In this document: positions 50,320 through 59,012 of the stretch, one piece after another
Position numbering within the stretch: position 1 is the stretch's first letter
How the letters are laid out: each line of letters opens with the position of its first letter
Origin: Acidobacteriota bacterium
GTDB lineage: Bacteria > Acidobacteriota > Thermoanaerobaculia > Multivoradales > JBCCEF01
DNA length: 64,000 bases
Direction: 5' to 3'
Assembly: GCA_039030395.1 (NCBI GenBank)
Contig: JBCCEF010000002.1
Span: 124,001 to 188,000, forward strand
The notes under the pieces: generated by a model
Databases searched by the model: none
What the model was told of the DNA's origin: nothing
What the model saw: only the letters and a program-made list of their open reading frames with translations
Translations under genes and position numbers: made by a program

Positions 50320-51319
50320 ACTGGCCTCGCTCCAGTCGCTCCAGGCGCAACAGCGCGTCCTGGGCCAGCCGGCGATTGGCCTGCAGGCCGTCGCCGATCA
50401 GGCCGAGGGCGGCGATCAGGCATCCGATGGTCAGCAGAAAGCCGCCGAGGGTGACCGAGTGGATGTAGCGCCCGATGCCCCCCTGGCCGGTCAAGTACAG
50501 CACCGCAAAGCGCAGTTCCAGGACGAATCCGCCGAGGAAAAAGGGCAGCGCCAGGCAGCCGAAGGTACGGATCGGAGCATAGTAGGCGAGGGCGCGGCCG
50601 ATGGTCAGGAGCTGCCGGAAGACATAGTGCAGATTGCCCTTGTGAAGGCGCGACGGCCGGTCCGTGCGGCGGGTGGTCACCGGAATGAAGGCGAGCGCCA
50701 ATCCCTGGTGGCCGGCCTGGATCAAGGTCTCCTGAGAGTAGGAGAACTCGGTGAACACCTTGAGCCGTAGGGCCGCCTCCCGGGTGAAGGCCCGGAAGCC
50801 GGAGGCGGCGTCGGGAATCGGAGTGCCGGCGAAGCGGCTGACGACATGGCTTCCGAGGCGCTGCAGCCAGCGTTTGACGGGCGAGAAGTGGGCGACCTTG
50901 CCCGGTCCGCGATCACCCAGCACCACGTCCGCTTCGCCGCGCAGCAGCGGGGCGACCAGATCGCCGATGCGATCCCCCGGATACTGGCCGTCGCCGTCGG
51001 TGTTCACCAGGTAGTCGGCGCCCAGGTCCAGGGCCGTTTGCAGTCCGGTCTGGAAGGCGCGCGCCACGCCCAGATTGCGCCGGTGGCGCACCACATGATC
51101 AGCGCCGTGTCGACGCGCCAGCTCAGCGGTTTCATCCGTCGAGCCGTCGTCGACCACCACCACCACGACTTCGTCGAGACCGGGGATCTGCCGCGGAATC
51201 TCCTCGAGGGTGGCAGGAAGGGTTTCCGCCTCGTTCAGGCAGGAGATGAAGACGACGAGTCGGGACACGGCAGAAATCTTCTTGTCGACGAGAACCGGCG
51301 GGGTAGGATGGATTTCCAT
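50276..51319 (-). CDS. DPM1-like glycosyltransferase family 2 with C-terminal membrane helices
   Basis: A 347-residue polyisoprenyl-phosphate sugar transferase type. The GT-A domain (about 18-240) has FISCLNEAETLPATLEEI, VVVDDGSTDET, the DGDGQYPGD metal motif and DAASGFRAFTREAAL. Two helices near 265-320 anchor it. Enzymes of this type charge a polyprenyl phosphate with a sugar that membrane GT-C enzymes then use, which fits the GT-C-like gene at 51801. It is divergent from the flavin reductase gene with only 17 bases between. Confidence 0.87.
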   Translation of the reverse strand: MEIHPTPPVLVDKKISAVSRLVVFISCLNEAETLPATLEEIPRQIPGLDEVVVVVVDDGSTDETAELARRHGADHVVRHRRNLGVARAFQTGLQTALDLGADYLVNTDGDGQYPGDRIGDLVAPLLRGEADVVLGDRGPGKVAHFSPVKRWLQRLGSHVVSRFAGTPIPDAASGFRAFTREAALRLKVFTEFSYSQETLIQAGHQGLALAFIPVTTRRTDRPSRLHKGNLHYVFRQLLTIGRALAYYAPIRTFGCLALPFFLGGFVLELRFAVLYLTGQGGIGRYIHSVTLGGFLLTIGCLIAALGLIGDGLQANRRLAQDALLRLERLERGQSTDAGDPARRRGEG

Positions 51320-51336
51320 CTCTCGGGGAGAGCCTG

Positions 51337-51825
51337 ATGACGATTTCTTCAGAAGACTATCGCACCGCCATGCGTCACTTTCCTTCCGGCGTGACCATCG
51401 TCACCCTCAAGGCCGGAGACGAGATTCACGGCTTGACCGTGTCGGCCTTCGCTTCCGTTTCACCGGAGCCGCCGCTGATCACGGTGATCATCGACAAGCG
51501 GCACCACGCTTCGTCGTTTCTGGACCAGCCGGACACCACCTTCGCGGTCAACATCCTGGCGGAGGAGCAGGTCGAACTATCCAACCGCTTCGCCTGGTTG
51601 AAGGACGAAGACCGCTTCGCCGAGGGGAAATGGACCACTTCGGAAACCGGCGCGCCGGTTCTCGCCGAAGCCCTTGCTTGGCTCGACTGCCGAATCCACG
51701 CCCGCCACGATGCGGGCACCCACACCATCGTTGTCGGCCGGGTGGTGGCGACCGCCGCGCCGCGCACTGACGATGCCCCCTTGGTGTACTGGAATCGCGG
51801 CTACCGGCGTCTGTCGACCATCTGA
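51337..51825 (+). CDS. Flavin reductase family protein
   Basis: A 162-residue FMN-binding split-barrel protein. It has the characteristic MRHFPSGVTIVTL, GLTVSAFASVSPEPPLITV, FAVNILAEEQ and HTIVVGRV segments. Such enzymes reduce FMN or FAD with NAD(P)H for a partner monooxygenase or act alone. No monooxygenase is adjacent, and its presence inside a glycan region is odd. Its 3' end overlaps the convergent GT-C-like gene by 25 bases. Confidence 0.9.
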   Translation: MTISSEDYRTAMRHFPSGVTIVTLKAGDEIHGLTVSAFASVSPEPPLITVIIDKRHHASSFLDQPDTTFAVNILAEEQVELSNRFAWLKDEDRFAEGKWTTSETGAPVLAEALAWLDCRIHARHDAGTHTIVVGRVVATAAPRTDDAPLVYWNRGYRRLSTI

Positions 51826-53258
51826 GCCAACTCTCCCCGGCGGCGGCTGCCGGGCGCCGCGAGCAGCCCCACCAGAACCAGGGTCGCCAGGTACTCGACG
51901 GGCAGATAGTAGCGCTCGACGAAGACGAAACCCACCGCCAGGTTGACCACCAGGAGGTAGGACACACCGACGGTGGCGACGGCGAGCACAGCGAGGCGCC
52001 GACGCGGTCGCAGCACCGCCCAGCCGAATCCGGCGAGCAGCAGGCTGGAGAAGAACCAGCGCGAGTAGCGCCACGGCCGGTAGAGGACTCCGGTCAGGCC
52101 CGGCGTGCGGTCCAGGGTTTCGATGTCCAGGCCGATGAGCTGCATGAAGAACTTGTCGACGCTGTCGTCGACGGTGAGAGCGGAGCTGTAGTCGTTGTTG
52201 CCCTGGGTCGGGAGGAAGAACCGCTTCAAGGCGGTCAGAAACTGACCGGTGAAAGAGAGCGGGTGGCGGAGCGCCACCCGGACGGCGGCGCGTTCGAGGG
52301 TCTGATTGGTCTTCACCATGCTGCCGTCGTGGAACTCTTTGCGCAGGCGGTGGGCGGTGGAGTCGAAGTCCCAGATCTGGTAGCTGCCGTTGCGCTGCAG
52401 GGACTCCCTGTCCGACAGCAGGATTTCGCCGCCGGGGATGCCGTCGAGGTCTCCCGGTTCCGCGAAGCGCCCGACGGAGGCCCAGAGGGTCCAGCCGGCG
52501 AAACCGCTGGTGCCGGCGGCGAGATCCACCTCGCCGAGGGTGGTGCGCGAAAAGACTCCGCTGTAGGCCACGGTGGAGAGGAAACCCACCGCCAGTGCCG
52601 CTATCAGTCCGATCAACGCTCGGCGCCGGAGATCCCGCCGCTCGAAGGGGTCCGCGGTCGGCGACTCGGTGGGGCGGTAGAACGCGAACAGGGCCATGGC
52701 GAGAAAAACCAAGGGCAGAAGCGACCAGCTCGCCCGCAGCACCAACGGCAGCACCGCCGCCAAGCCGAGGAGCGCGCCCCGCAGCAGGCCGGGGCGTTGG
52801 AGGTAGGCGAGAAGGAGGGCGACGCACAGGCCGAGGACCGCCAGCGCGAGGGCGTCCGACAACAGGTAGCGTTCGAGGAGCAGATTGCCCGGCGAGAGGG
52901 TGACCAGGGCGGCTCCCAGGGCCGCCGCCCACAACGGCGCCCGCAGGTAGCGCCGGGAAATGGCGAAGGTGCCCGTCGCCAGGGCGGCACCGATCAGCGT
53001 CTGGGCCAGCGAAACGGCGCCGATGCGGACTTCGCCCAGCAGTTCCGTGAGCACGCGCAGGAAGATGCCGTAGCCGATCGGTCGCGGCCAGGATGGTTGC
53101 AGACTGAAGGAATCCTTCAGGTACAGCCCGGAGTCCGAGTGCAGAGCCAGCACCGGATCCAGCCACCAGAAGACGAGCTTGGTCACCAGGGCGGCGCCGA
53201 AAACCGCCGAGAGTTGGGGCAGGCTGTTGCGAAGAGAAGGCATCTGAAGAGAAGGCAT
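51801..53258 (-). CDS. Polytopic GT-C-like membrane protein
   Basis: A 485-residue protein with about ten to eleven membrane helices. The first loop after helix 1 carries LHSDSGLYLKDS, an acidic motif in the position of the catalytic Asp of GT-C transferases (PMT, ArnT type), and the last 150 residues include a large soluble loop and YYLPVEYLATL. A role in adding a sugar from a polyprenyl carrier on the outer face is plausible but not proven. The start is doubled by a 15-base tandem repeat (ATG 53258 and 53243). It is divergent from the first sulfatase-like gene. Confidence 0.7.
   Translation of the reverse strand: MPSLQMPSLRNSLPQLSAVFGAALVTKLVFWWLDPVLALHSDSGLYLKDSFSLQPSWPRPIGYGIFLRVLTELLGEVRIGAVSLAQTLIGAALATGTFAISRRYLRAPLWAAALGAALVTLSPGNLLLERYLLSDALALAVLGLCVALLLAYLQRPGLLRGALLGLAAVLPLVLRASWSLLPLVFLAMALFAFYRPTESPTADPFERRDLRRRALIGLIAALAVGFLSTVAYSGVFSRTTLGEVDLAAGTSGFAGWTLWASVGRFAEPGDLDGIPGGEILLSDRESLQRNGSYQIWDFDSTAHRLRKEFHDGSMVKTNQTLERAAVRVALRHPLSFTGQFLTALKRFFLPTQGNNDYSSALTVDDSVDKFFMQLIGLDIETLDRTPGLTGVLYRPWRYSRWFFSSLLLAGFGWAVLRPRRRLAVLAVATVGVSYLLVVNLAVGFVFVERYYLPVEYLATLVLVGLLAAPGSRRRGELAQMVDRRR
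53229..53258 (-). repeat. 15-base tandem duplication including the start codon
   Basis: The first five codons are repeated once almost exactly, giving MPSLQMPSLR and two in-frame ATG codons. It looks like a recent slippage event. Confidence 0.7.
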
Positions 53259-53423
53259 ATGAATGGACTTGGGCGACCGGAACCGACAGAGTTTCGCCGG
53301 CCCGTGGGGTCGGGGTCAAGGGCCTCGGGTTTGTTGGCGGTGTTGATCCTTCGGCGGACCCGCGATGTCGAAACGGATATGATGGCGCGTTCGCTGATCT
53401 TCCCGGTCACCGACTTTTCCACC

Positions 53424-54827
53424 ATGCCCGCCCGGTCTGAACGTTCCGTTTCGCGCGGCCTGAGTGCGTGGTCGCTTTTCTTCTCGATCCTCCTGGGGCT
53501 GAGCCTCGCCGGTTGCCAGCGGGTCGATTCCGCCTCGGATCGATCCGCCGAGTCCCCGCCGGATGGGCTCGCTGCGCCCCGCTCGGTGTTGATTCTTGAC
53601 ATTGACACTCTGCGGGCTGATCGCCTCGGTTGCTACGGCAACGAGCGCGCAACCAGCCCGCGCATCGACGCCCTGGCGGAGCGCGGGGTGCGCTTCGAGT
53701 GGGCCTTCAGCCAGGCGCCGTTGACGCCCCCGTCCCAGGCCTCGATCCTCACCGGAATGTACCCGAGTTCCCACGGCGTGGTGGGGCGCGGCGCCCGCCT
53801 GGCGAGAGAGCATCTGACCCTGGCGGAGATCTTTCGGCGTCAGGGATTCCAGACCGCCGGCTTCGTGGACGGTGGCTACATGAATCGGGGCTTTGGCATG
53901 GGCCAGGGCTTCCGCCTCTACGCCGATCGCCGAGCGGGCCTCGAAGGGATCGGCCCGCAGGTGCTCGATTGGCTCGACGACCATGGTGGCGAGCCGTTCT
54001 TGTTGTTGGTCCACACCTACGACGTCCACACTCCCTACGACCCGCCGGAGCCCTACCGCTCGCTGTTCCTCGATGAGATCGCGGCGTCGACGGAAGGCTT
54101 CGAACCGACCTCCGCGGCGATGGAGACGGTGCGGCGAGCGGTGTGGTGGGACGCCGAGGCGCGCCTGCCGGAGCGCGATATCGCCTACGCTCTCGCCCTC
54201 TACGACGCGGGCATTCGCTATGTCGACGATTGGGTCGGCCGGATCGTCGATCGCCTGGCCGCCCTCGACCTTCTCGAATCGACGCTGATCGTGGTGATCT
54301 CCGATCACGGCGAGGAATTCCAGGAGCACGGCTCGGTGCTGCACGAGACCCTCTACAGCACCGTGACCCGGGTGCCGTTGATCCTCTCCTTCGCTCCCTG
54401 GGGACCGTCCAAGGTGGTCTCGCAGACCGTCGAGACGGTGGATCTGATGCCGACGCTCTTGGAGGTGGTCGACGCGCCGATCCCCCGGCCGGTGCAGGGC
54501 GAAAGCCTAGCGCCGCTGCTCGCCGGCCGGTCGATGCGGGAGCGCCCGGCGATCAGCGAATCCCGGCTCTTCGGCCGGCAGCGCGCCGTCGCCCTCGGGG
54601 ACCTGCGGATGATCTACCACCTGCGCGATTCGACCACCGAGGTGTTCGAGTTCCGGCGCGACCCGCTGGAGCAGGCACCCCTCGAAGCGGCCGACGTGCG
54701 GGCTCTGCGGAAAGCCCTCTGGGAGTGGCGGGAGCGGGTGGAGGAGCTTCCTCCGCCGGACGCCGCTCCGAGCCCGATCCGCAAAGAAGTCGTCGACAGC
54801 CTGAAGGCCCTCGGCTATCTGCAGTGA
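53424..54827 (+). CDS. Sulfatase-like lipoprotein 1 (Thr-type alkaline-phosphatase superfamily)
   Basis: A 467-residue protein. The ATG at 53424 gives a signal peptide ending LGLSLAGC with lipidation site C31; earlier in-frame codons, down to 52263, are antisense shadow. The catalytic domain has LDIDTLRADRLG (D61) and SDHGEEF (D294, H295) as metal ligands. The nucleophile segment is APLTPPSQASILTG: T101 replaces the formylglycine Cys of C-x-P-x-R and the Arg is Gln, so a true sulfatase is unlikely. Thr is the nucleophile in related phospho-transferases and phosphodiesterases. It ends in LKALGYLQ. Confidence 0.82.
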   Translation: MPARSERSVSRGLSAWSLFFSILLGLSLAGCQRVDSASDRSAESPPDGLAAPRSVLILDIDTLRADRLGCYGNERATSPRIDALAERGVRFEWAFSQAPLTPPSQASILTGMYPSSHGVVGRGARLAREHLTLAEIFRRQGFQTAGFVDGGYMNRGFGMGQGFRLYADRRAGLEGIGPQVLDWLDDHGGEPFLLLVHTYDVHTPYDPPEPYRSLFLDEIAASTEGFEPTSAAMETVRRAVWWDAEARLPERDIAYALALYDAGIRYVDDWVGRIVDRLAALDLLESTLIVVISDHGEEFQEHGSVLHETLYSTVTRVPLILSFAPWGPSKVVSQTVETVDLMPTLLEVVDAPIPRPVQGESLAPLLAGRSMRERPAISESRLFGRQRAVALGDLRMIYHLRDSTTEVFEFRRDPLEQAPLEAADVRALRKALWEWRERVEELPPPDAAPSPIRKEVVDSLKALGYLQ

Positions 54828-54880
54828 CTGCCGGTTCAGAAAAGGTGCCCAGCCCCCTGACAAACAAACTCCAGCGGTCG

Positions 54881-54910
54881 GCTGAAATCATGCGCTAAGC
54901 GCTTTTCAGC
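54881..54910. terminator. Hairpin between two convergent sulfatase-like genes
   Basis: GCTGAAA and TTTCAGC pair around an inner GCGC-TAA-GCGC stem. A TTTT tract lies in the descending arm on the plus strand and AAA on the other, so it could end transcripts from both sides. Confidence 0.5.
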
Positions 54911-54916
54911 AACCTG

Positions 54917-56374
54917 CTAGAGGTAGCCCAGGCTGCGGAGGCGTTCGCGCTCTTCGGCGGTGAGCTGGCTGTCGCCTTCCACTTCGACGACCGGTAGCTC
55001 TTTCGCCCGCAGCCGGCCGTCTCGCACCTCCGCCCGCAGGCGAGAGGTCATGCGCTCGGTCAGCTCCGGCTGTTCCTGGGCGAGATTGTTCCGCTCGCCG
55101 GGATCCGTTCGCAGGTCGTAGAGTTCCGCCGCTCCGGTCTTGAATTCGTAGATCAGCTTGTGGCTGCGGGTGCGCAGCCCGAAGCGGCTTCTCACCAGCT
55201 TGTCCTGGCTGAGAGCCGGCAGGCCCTGCCAGGGCCCTTCTTCGATCAACGGCACCAAGCTCTGACCCTGAACATGCGGTGGGGTGGGGAGGCCGAGCAG
55301 TTCCGTCAGCGTCGGCAGGAGGTCGCTCAGGCGCACCACCGGCCGCACCTGTTGGCCGGCTCGGCGACTGCCCGGCAGTTTGATCAGCAGCGGTACGGCG
55401 ACGGACTCCTCGTACACCTGACTGTGGAGAAAACGGCCGTGCTCGCGGAACTCTTCGCCGTGGTCGCTGGTCACCACGATCAAGGCCGGGTCGTAGAGCC
55501 CGCGGCGGCGCAGCTCATCGAACAGGTCGCCCAACTCCGCGTCGAGGCCCCGGATGCCCGCTTCGTAGAGATCCTTGAGGGCGATCAGTTCCTCCTCCGG
55601 AACCGGCCGGTTCTCACGGTCCGCGGACAGCAGGTAGGCGGTGGCGCACCGGTTCTCGGCGTCGCAGAAAGCGTCGTCGCCGAAAGCGAGCTCTTCCCGC
55701 ACTTCCTCCGGTGACCAGTAGGGCAGTCGATTGCGGCCGACATGGGTGAAGTCCGAGTGCGGATCCATGTAGTGGAGAAAGAGGAAGAACGGCCCGGAGG
55801 CGTTTTTCTTCGATTTCGGCAGAAGACCCAGGGCTTCGCGATTCAGGCGATCCGCGTAGGTCAACCGATGGGGGATCCGGTCGTAGCTGTCGAACCCCCG
55901 GGCGAAGCCGAAATCCGCCTTGAGCCAGTCGTTGGTCACCCGGCCGTCGGTGCGGTAGCCGGCGGCCTGCAGGATCTCCGGCAGGGTCCTGAGGGCGGTC
56001 GACAGTCGATCCTTCTCGGTGGTGACCCGATGCACCCCGGGCTGCACCCCGGTGAACATGGTGATGTGGGAGGGCAGGGTGAAAGGCATCGGAGCCACCG
56101 CATGGCGGAAGATCACCGCGTCCTCGGCGAAGCGGTCGAGAGCCGGCGAGATCGAGGGCCGGCCACGCCGCTGAACGCCCAGAGCGTCGGCCCGGAAAGT
56201 GTCCAGGGAGATGAAGATCAGCGGGACGGCGTTCTGATCGGGCACCGCTCGGCGGGGGCGAATCTGGCTGCCGGATTCTCCGCATCCGGTGGCGACGGTG
56301 AGGAAGAGGACCGCCAGAATCAGCAGCCGCCGGCAAGGCAAGCGGTCGGCGGAAGCGCGCAGGGATGGGCTCAT
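54917..56374 (-). CDS. Sulfatase-like lipoprotein 2 (Thr-type)
   Basis: A 485-residue protein with signal LLILAVLFLTVATGC (C31). Metal motifs are ISLDTFRAD and TSDHGEEFREHG. The nucleophile segment is FTLPSHITMFTG, with T99 in place of Cys and His in place of Arg. A Cys pair (CDAENRC) lies in the central insertion. The C-terminus is LRSLGYL. It lies 76 bases downstream of the next sulfatase-like gene on the same strand, probably in one transcript, and points tail-to-tail at the first. The substrate is unknown; a phosphate ester on a surface glycan or lipid is a reasonable guess. Confidence 0.82.
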   Translation of the reverse strand: MSPSLRASADRLPCRRLLILAVLFLTVATGCGESGSQIRPRRAVPDQNAVPLIFISLDTFRADALGVQRRGRPSISPALDRFAEDAVIFRHAVAPMPFTLPSHITMFTGVQPGVHRVTTEKDRLSTALRTLPEILQAAGYRTDGRVTNDWLKADFGFARGFDSYDRIPHRLTYADRLNREALGLLPKSKKNASGPFFLFLHYMDPHSDFTHVGRNRLPYWSPEEVREELAFGDDAFCDAENRCATAYLLSADRENRPVPEEELIALKDLYEAGIRGLDAELGDLFDELRRRGLYDPALIVVTSDHGEEFREHGRFLHSQVYEESVAVPLLIKLPGSRRAGQQVRPVVRLSDLLPTLTELLGLPTPPHVQGQSLVPLIEEGPWQGLPALSQDKLVRSRFGLRTRSHKLIYEFKTGAAELYDLRTDPGERNNLAQEQPELTERMTSRLRAEVRDGRLRAKELPVVEVEGDSQLTAEERERLRSLGYL

Positions 56375-56450
56375 CGGAGGCTCGGAGCTTGAGGGTCTGG
56401 CGCGAATCGGGCCGGAAGGTTGAGAAGCGATGGCCGGCGAAAGGATGCCG

Positions 56451-57857
56451 TCAGTTGAGATATCCCAGGGCGCGGAGTTGGGCTTCCGTTTCCGCATCGT
56501 AGCTGTTGTCGTGGTCTTCCGCGGATGGATCGTCGGCTAGCGCGCTGTCGGCCGGGTCCCGTAGGGCGCCATCGAGGACGGCCTCGAGGCCGGCGACGAG
56601 CGCCGGCGGTGGATCCTCCAGGGGGTGCTGCTCGGCACCGTCGCTTCGCAGGTCGTAGACCAATTGGGTGCCGTCGGCCCGCCGGATCAGCTTGTGGTTC
56701 TTCCACACCACCGCTTGGCTGTCCGGTCCGTAGGCCGGAGATTCGGAGACCTGGGGAAGCTCCCGGCATGGCGTATGGCCCTCGATCATCGGCTGTAGGC
56801 TGATGCCCTGCATCTCCTCCTTCGGCGGCAGGTTCAGGTAGCCGAGGATCGTGGGAGCGATATCGATCTGGCGGGCCGGACAGTCCATTCGCAGGCGCGC
56901 GGGCACCGGCGGTCCGCTCAGGATCCAGGGAACCCGGATCAGTTCGTTGTACATGGTGTGCCCGTGGCCGACGCCCCAGATGTTGCGCGGGTCGCCGCCC
57001 AATTCGCGGCCGATCTCGGCGTGGTCCCAGAATTCCTCGCCGTGGTCGGAGGTGATCACCACCAAGGTGTCCCGCCACAGGCCGCGGGCTTCGAGGTCCG
57101 CCCGCAAGCGCCCGATCTGAGCATCCACGTAGCGCAGGGCGCCGTCGTACAGGCCGATCTTCTGCGCCCGGTACCCGCGGAACCGCCGGTCTTCCAGATT
57201 CGTGACCTCCTGGTAGCCCCATTCCTTGTGGATCGCCCGGCGCTTTCCTCCCATGCCGGCCTTGAAATAGTTGAAGTAGGGCTCCGGCGGGTCGATCGGT
57301 TGGTGCAGGTCCATGTACTGCAGGTAGAGAAAGAAGGGCTGGCTCGGATTTTCGGCTAGCCAGGCGAGGGCTTCGTCGGTCAGGGTGGCGGCATCCCGCT
57401 GGCTCACCCGGGCGAGATCGAAACCCCGCTCGAAGCGTCCAAACAAAAAGGGGTTTGCGGAGAGCAGGGCGGTGCGCATGCCGCTCTGACCGAGGATCTG
57501 ACCGAGGGTTTCCACCGGTTTGCGCAGTGGCTCCGGCGGTCCTTGGGTTCCGAGGTGGCGAATCTCCCCGCGCAGTCCGGCGCCGTGCTGGACGGGGTAG
57601 AGGGAGGTGAGGATCGAAGCCGTCGCCGGCACGGTCCAGTTGGACTGCGCCACCACGTCCTCGAACAGCACGCCCTCCGCGGCGAGGAGGTCGATGTGGG
57701 GTGTGGTGTCCCGGTCGTAGCCGTAGCTGCCGACATGATCGGCTCGCAGAGTGTCGATACAGATGACCACCAGGTTCTGCGCCGGTGGCTCGCTGCAGCC
57801 GGCGGTCCAGCCGCATGCCAACAGGAGAATTGAACGGAAGAGTCGGGAAGCGCCCAT
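56451..57857 (-). CDS. Sulfatase-like lipoprotein 3 (Thr-type)
   Basis: A 468-residue protein. The ATG at 57857 gives MGASRLFRSILLLACGWTAG then C21; an ATG at 57893 is also in frame. Metal motifs are CIDTLRADHVGSYGY and TSDHGEEFWDH. The nucleophile segment is NWTVPATASILTS with T75 for Cys and Thr for Arg. The tail from about 430 is acidic and ends LRALGYLN. A TATCAT box 10 bases before the ATG suggests a very short leader. It probably heads a two-gene unit with sulfatase-like protein 2. Confidence 0.82.
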   Translation of the reverse strand: MGASRLFRSILLLACGWTAGCSEPPAQNLVVICIDTLRADHVGSYGYDRDTTPHIDLLAAEGVLFEDVVAQSNWTVPATASILTSLYPVQHGAGLRGEIRHLGTQGPPEPLRKPVETLGQILGQSGMRTALLSANPFLFGRFERGFDLARVSQRDAATLTDEALAWLAENPSQPFFLYLQYMDLHQPIDPPEPYFNYFKAGMGGKRRAIHKEWGYQEVTNLEDRRFRGYRAQKIGLYDGALRYVDAQIGRLRADLEARGLWRDTLVVITSDHGEEFWDHAEIGRELGGDPRNIWGVGHGHTMYNELIRVPWILSGPPVPARLRMDCPARQIDIAPTILGYLNLPPKEEMQGISLQPMIEGHTPCRELPQVSESPAYGPDSQAVVWKNHKLIRRADGTQLVYDLRSDGAEQHPLEDPPPALVAGLEAVLDGALRDPADSALADDPSAEDHDNSYDAETEAQLRALGYLN

Positions 57858-58228
57858 CGGGGGCGAGATGATACCCCACCTGCGAGAGTTCATTTCGCAA
57901 TCCATCGGCTAACTGCTAATCGCGGCATTTGCGCTTTGTCTGGGACGCCGTTAGAATCCCAGGTGCTAAAGGGGATCAAGGAGTCGGCGTCGTCGCTCGT
58001 CCGCAGTCGTTTCGCTGCCCGCGTCTCCCGCGGTTGATCCATTTGGACTTGAGCAAGGATTCGGGTACGATACGTGCCAATGCATGAGTCGAGCAGGAAT
58101 TTAGGACTGGGGTCCTTGCAGAATGAGACGAAACGGATTCGTAGGAGTCTGATCGAAGCTTTGTTTTTCGGGTGTCTCGCGACCGATCACGGCACGCGCA
58201 CCTACAACTTGGACCGGAGGTTACTCAG
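57858..58228. other. 371-base divergent intergenic region
   Basis: It carries the promoter at 58043-58071 for the secreted-protein gene on the plus strand and a candidate -10 box, TATCAT (57868-57873), for the minus-strand sulfatase-like gene. The remaining sequence from about 58077 is the predicted 150-base leader of the plus-strand mRNA. I see no gene or clear riboswitch in it. Confidence 0.55.
58043..58071 (+). promoter_or_regulatory. Sigma-70-type promoter for the small secreted protein
   Basis: TTGGAC (58043-58048) and TACGAT (58066-58071) are separated by the ideal 17 bases. Transcription would start near 58078, leaving a leader of about 150 bases. Confidence 0.6.
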
Positions 58229-58876
58229 GTGAAAATGAAAACTGGTCTCGCGTTTCTTGCCGTGGCGATGTGTGTTTGCGCCACCCTGCCGGCAGCGGCA
58301 AACAGCTTGGATGTCAACGCCGCCGCCGCCCTCGGCGGCTCCGTCGGTACCGCCTGCGGCGGCTCGCCGTGTGGCCTCGAAGTGGTCATGACGGACGAGA
58401 ACAACGCCTACGTGCAGAGCGATCATCCGAATCAGGAGCCCTTCGCCCGCATCGCCTTCCGGATCGACCCCAACGACGTCACCCTGCCGGAACGCGGCAA
58501 CGGCACCCCGGGTCGCTTCCGGGTCATGGTGTTCTACCGCGAGCAGGGCAACAACCCCCGTCAGCACCTGTTCGTCACCCTCAAGCGCAACCTCGCCGAC
58601 ACCGGCTACCGGATGGCGATCCTGCAGCGGGACGACACCAACTCCTTCAACTTCGTTGGCGAGTTCTTCCTCGGCAACAACGACAACCTGATCGAGATCG
58701 AGTGGGATCAGGCCAACGATCAAGTGACGGTGTCCCGTAACGGAACGCAGCGTGCGCAGGCGACGGTGGAACTCTCCACCTGGAACGTCGACCGCGTTCG
58801 CTGGGGCGCCATCGACCAGATCGACACGGGCGTTTCCGGCAGCATCTACCTGGACACCTATTCGTCCACCCGGTAG
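58229..58876 (+). CDS. Small secreted beta-sandwich-like protein of unknown function
   Basis: A 215-residue exported protein. The GTG at 58229 follows GGAGG by 8 bases (ATG 58235 is possible). The signal peptide ends near LPAAANS. The mature part is beta-rich with two Cys (CGGSPC), FARIAFRID, FRVMVFYREQ, an IEIEWDQANDQVTVSRNGTQ turn and the ending GSIYLDTYSSTR, a layout like laminin-G/concanavalin-type sandwiches in acidobacterial secreted proteins. It has its own promoter and a strong terminator, so it is a single-gene unit, perhaps highly expressed. The ligand is unknown. Confidence 0.75.
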   Translation: MKMKTGLAFLAVAMCVCATLPAAANSLDVNAAAALGGSVGTACGGSPCGLEVVMTDENNAYVQSDHPNQEPFARIAFRIDPNDVTLPERGNGTPGRFRVMVFYREQGNNPRQHLFVTLKRNLADTGYRMAILQRDDTNSFNFVGEFFLGNNDNLIEIEWDQANDQVTVSRNGTQRAQATVELSTWNVDRVRWGAIDQIDTGVSGSIYLDTYSSTR

Positions 58877-58941
58877 AGCGCCTTGAATCTCGGATCCCGG
58901 TGAAACGACCGGGAATCGGGATTCCCCCGAACGAAGTTTGA

Positions 58942-58976
58942 AACCCCGGCCGAGGGGAACCCGGTCGGGGTTTTTT
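58942..58976 (+). terminator. Intrinsic terminator
   Basis: An 11-base GC-rich stem (58942-58952 with 58962-58972, one G-U pair) with a nine-base loop runs into six T. It lies 66 bases after the secreted-protein stop and 36 before the next gene, and is the only classical Rho-independent terminator I see in the window. Confidence 0.88.
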
Positions 58977-59012
58977 CTGTGTGTGTGGTGAGACCAAAAG
59001 GCGGATCCTGCG

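Noticed and set aside
52263-53423. Long N-terminal extension of the first sulfatase-like gene
   Set aside because: It is Gln/Arg/Gly-rich sequence antisense to the GT-C-like gene; the lipoprotein signal at 53424 gives a convincing start.
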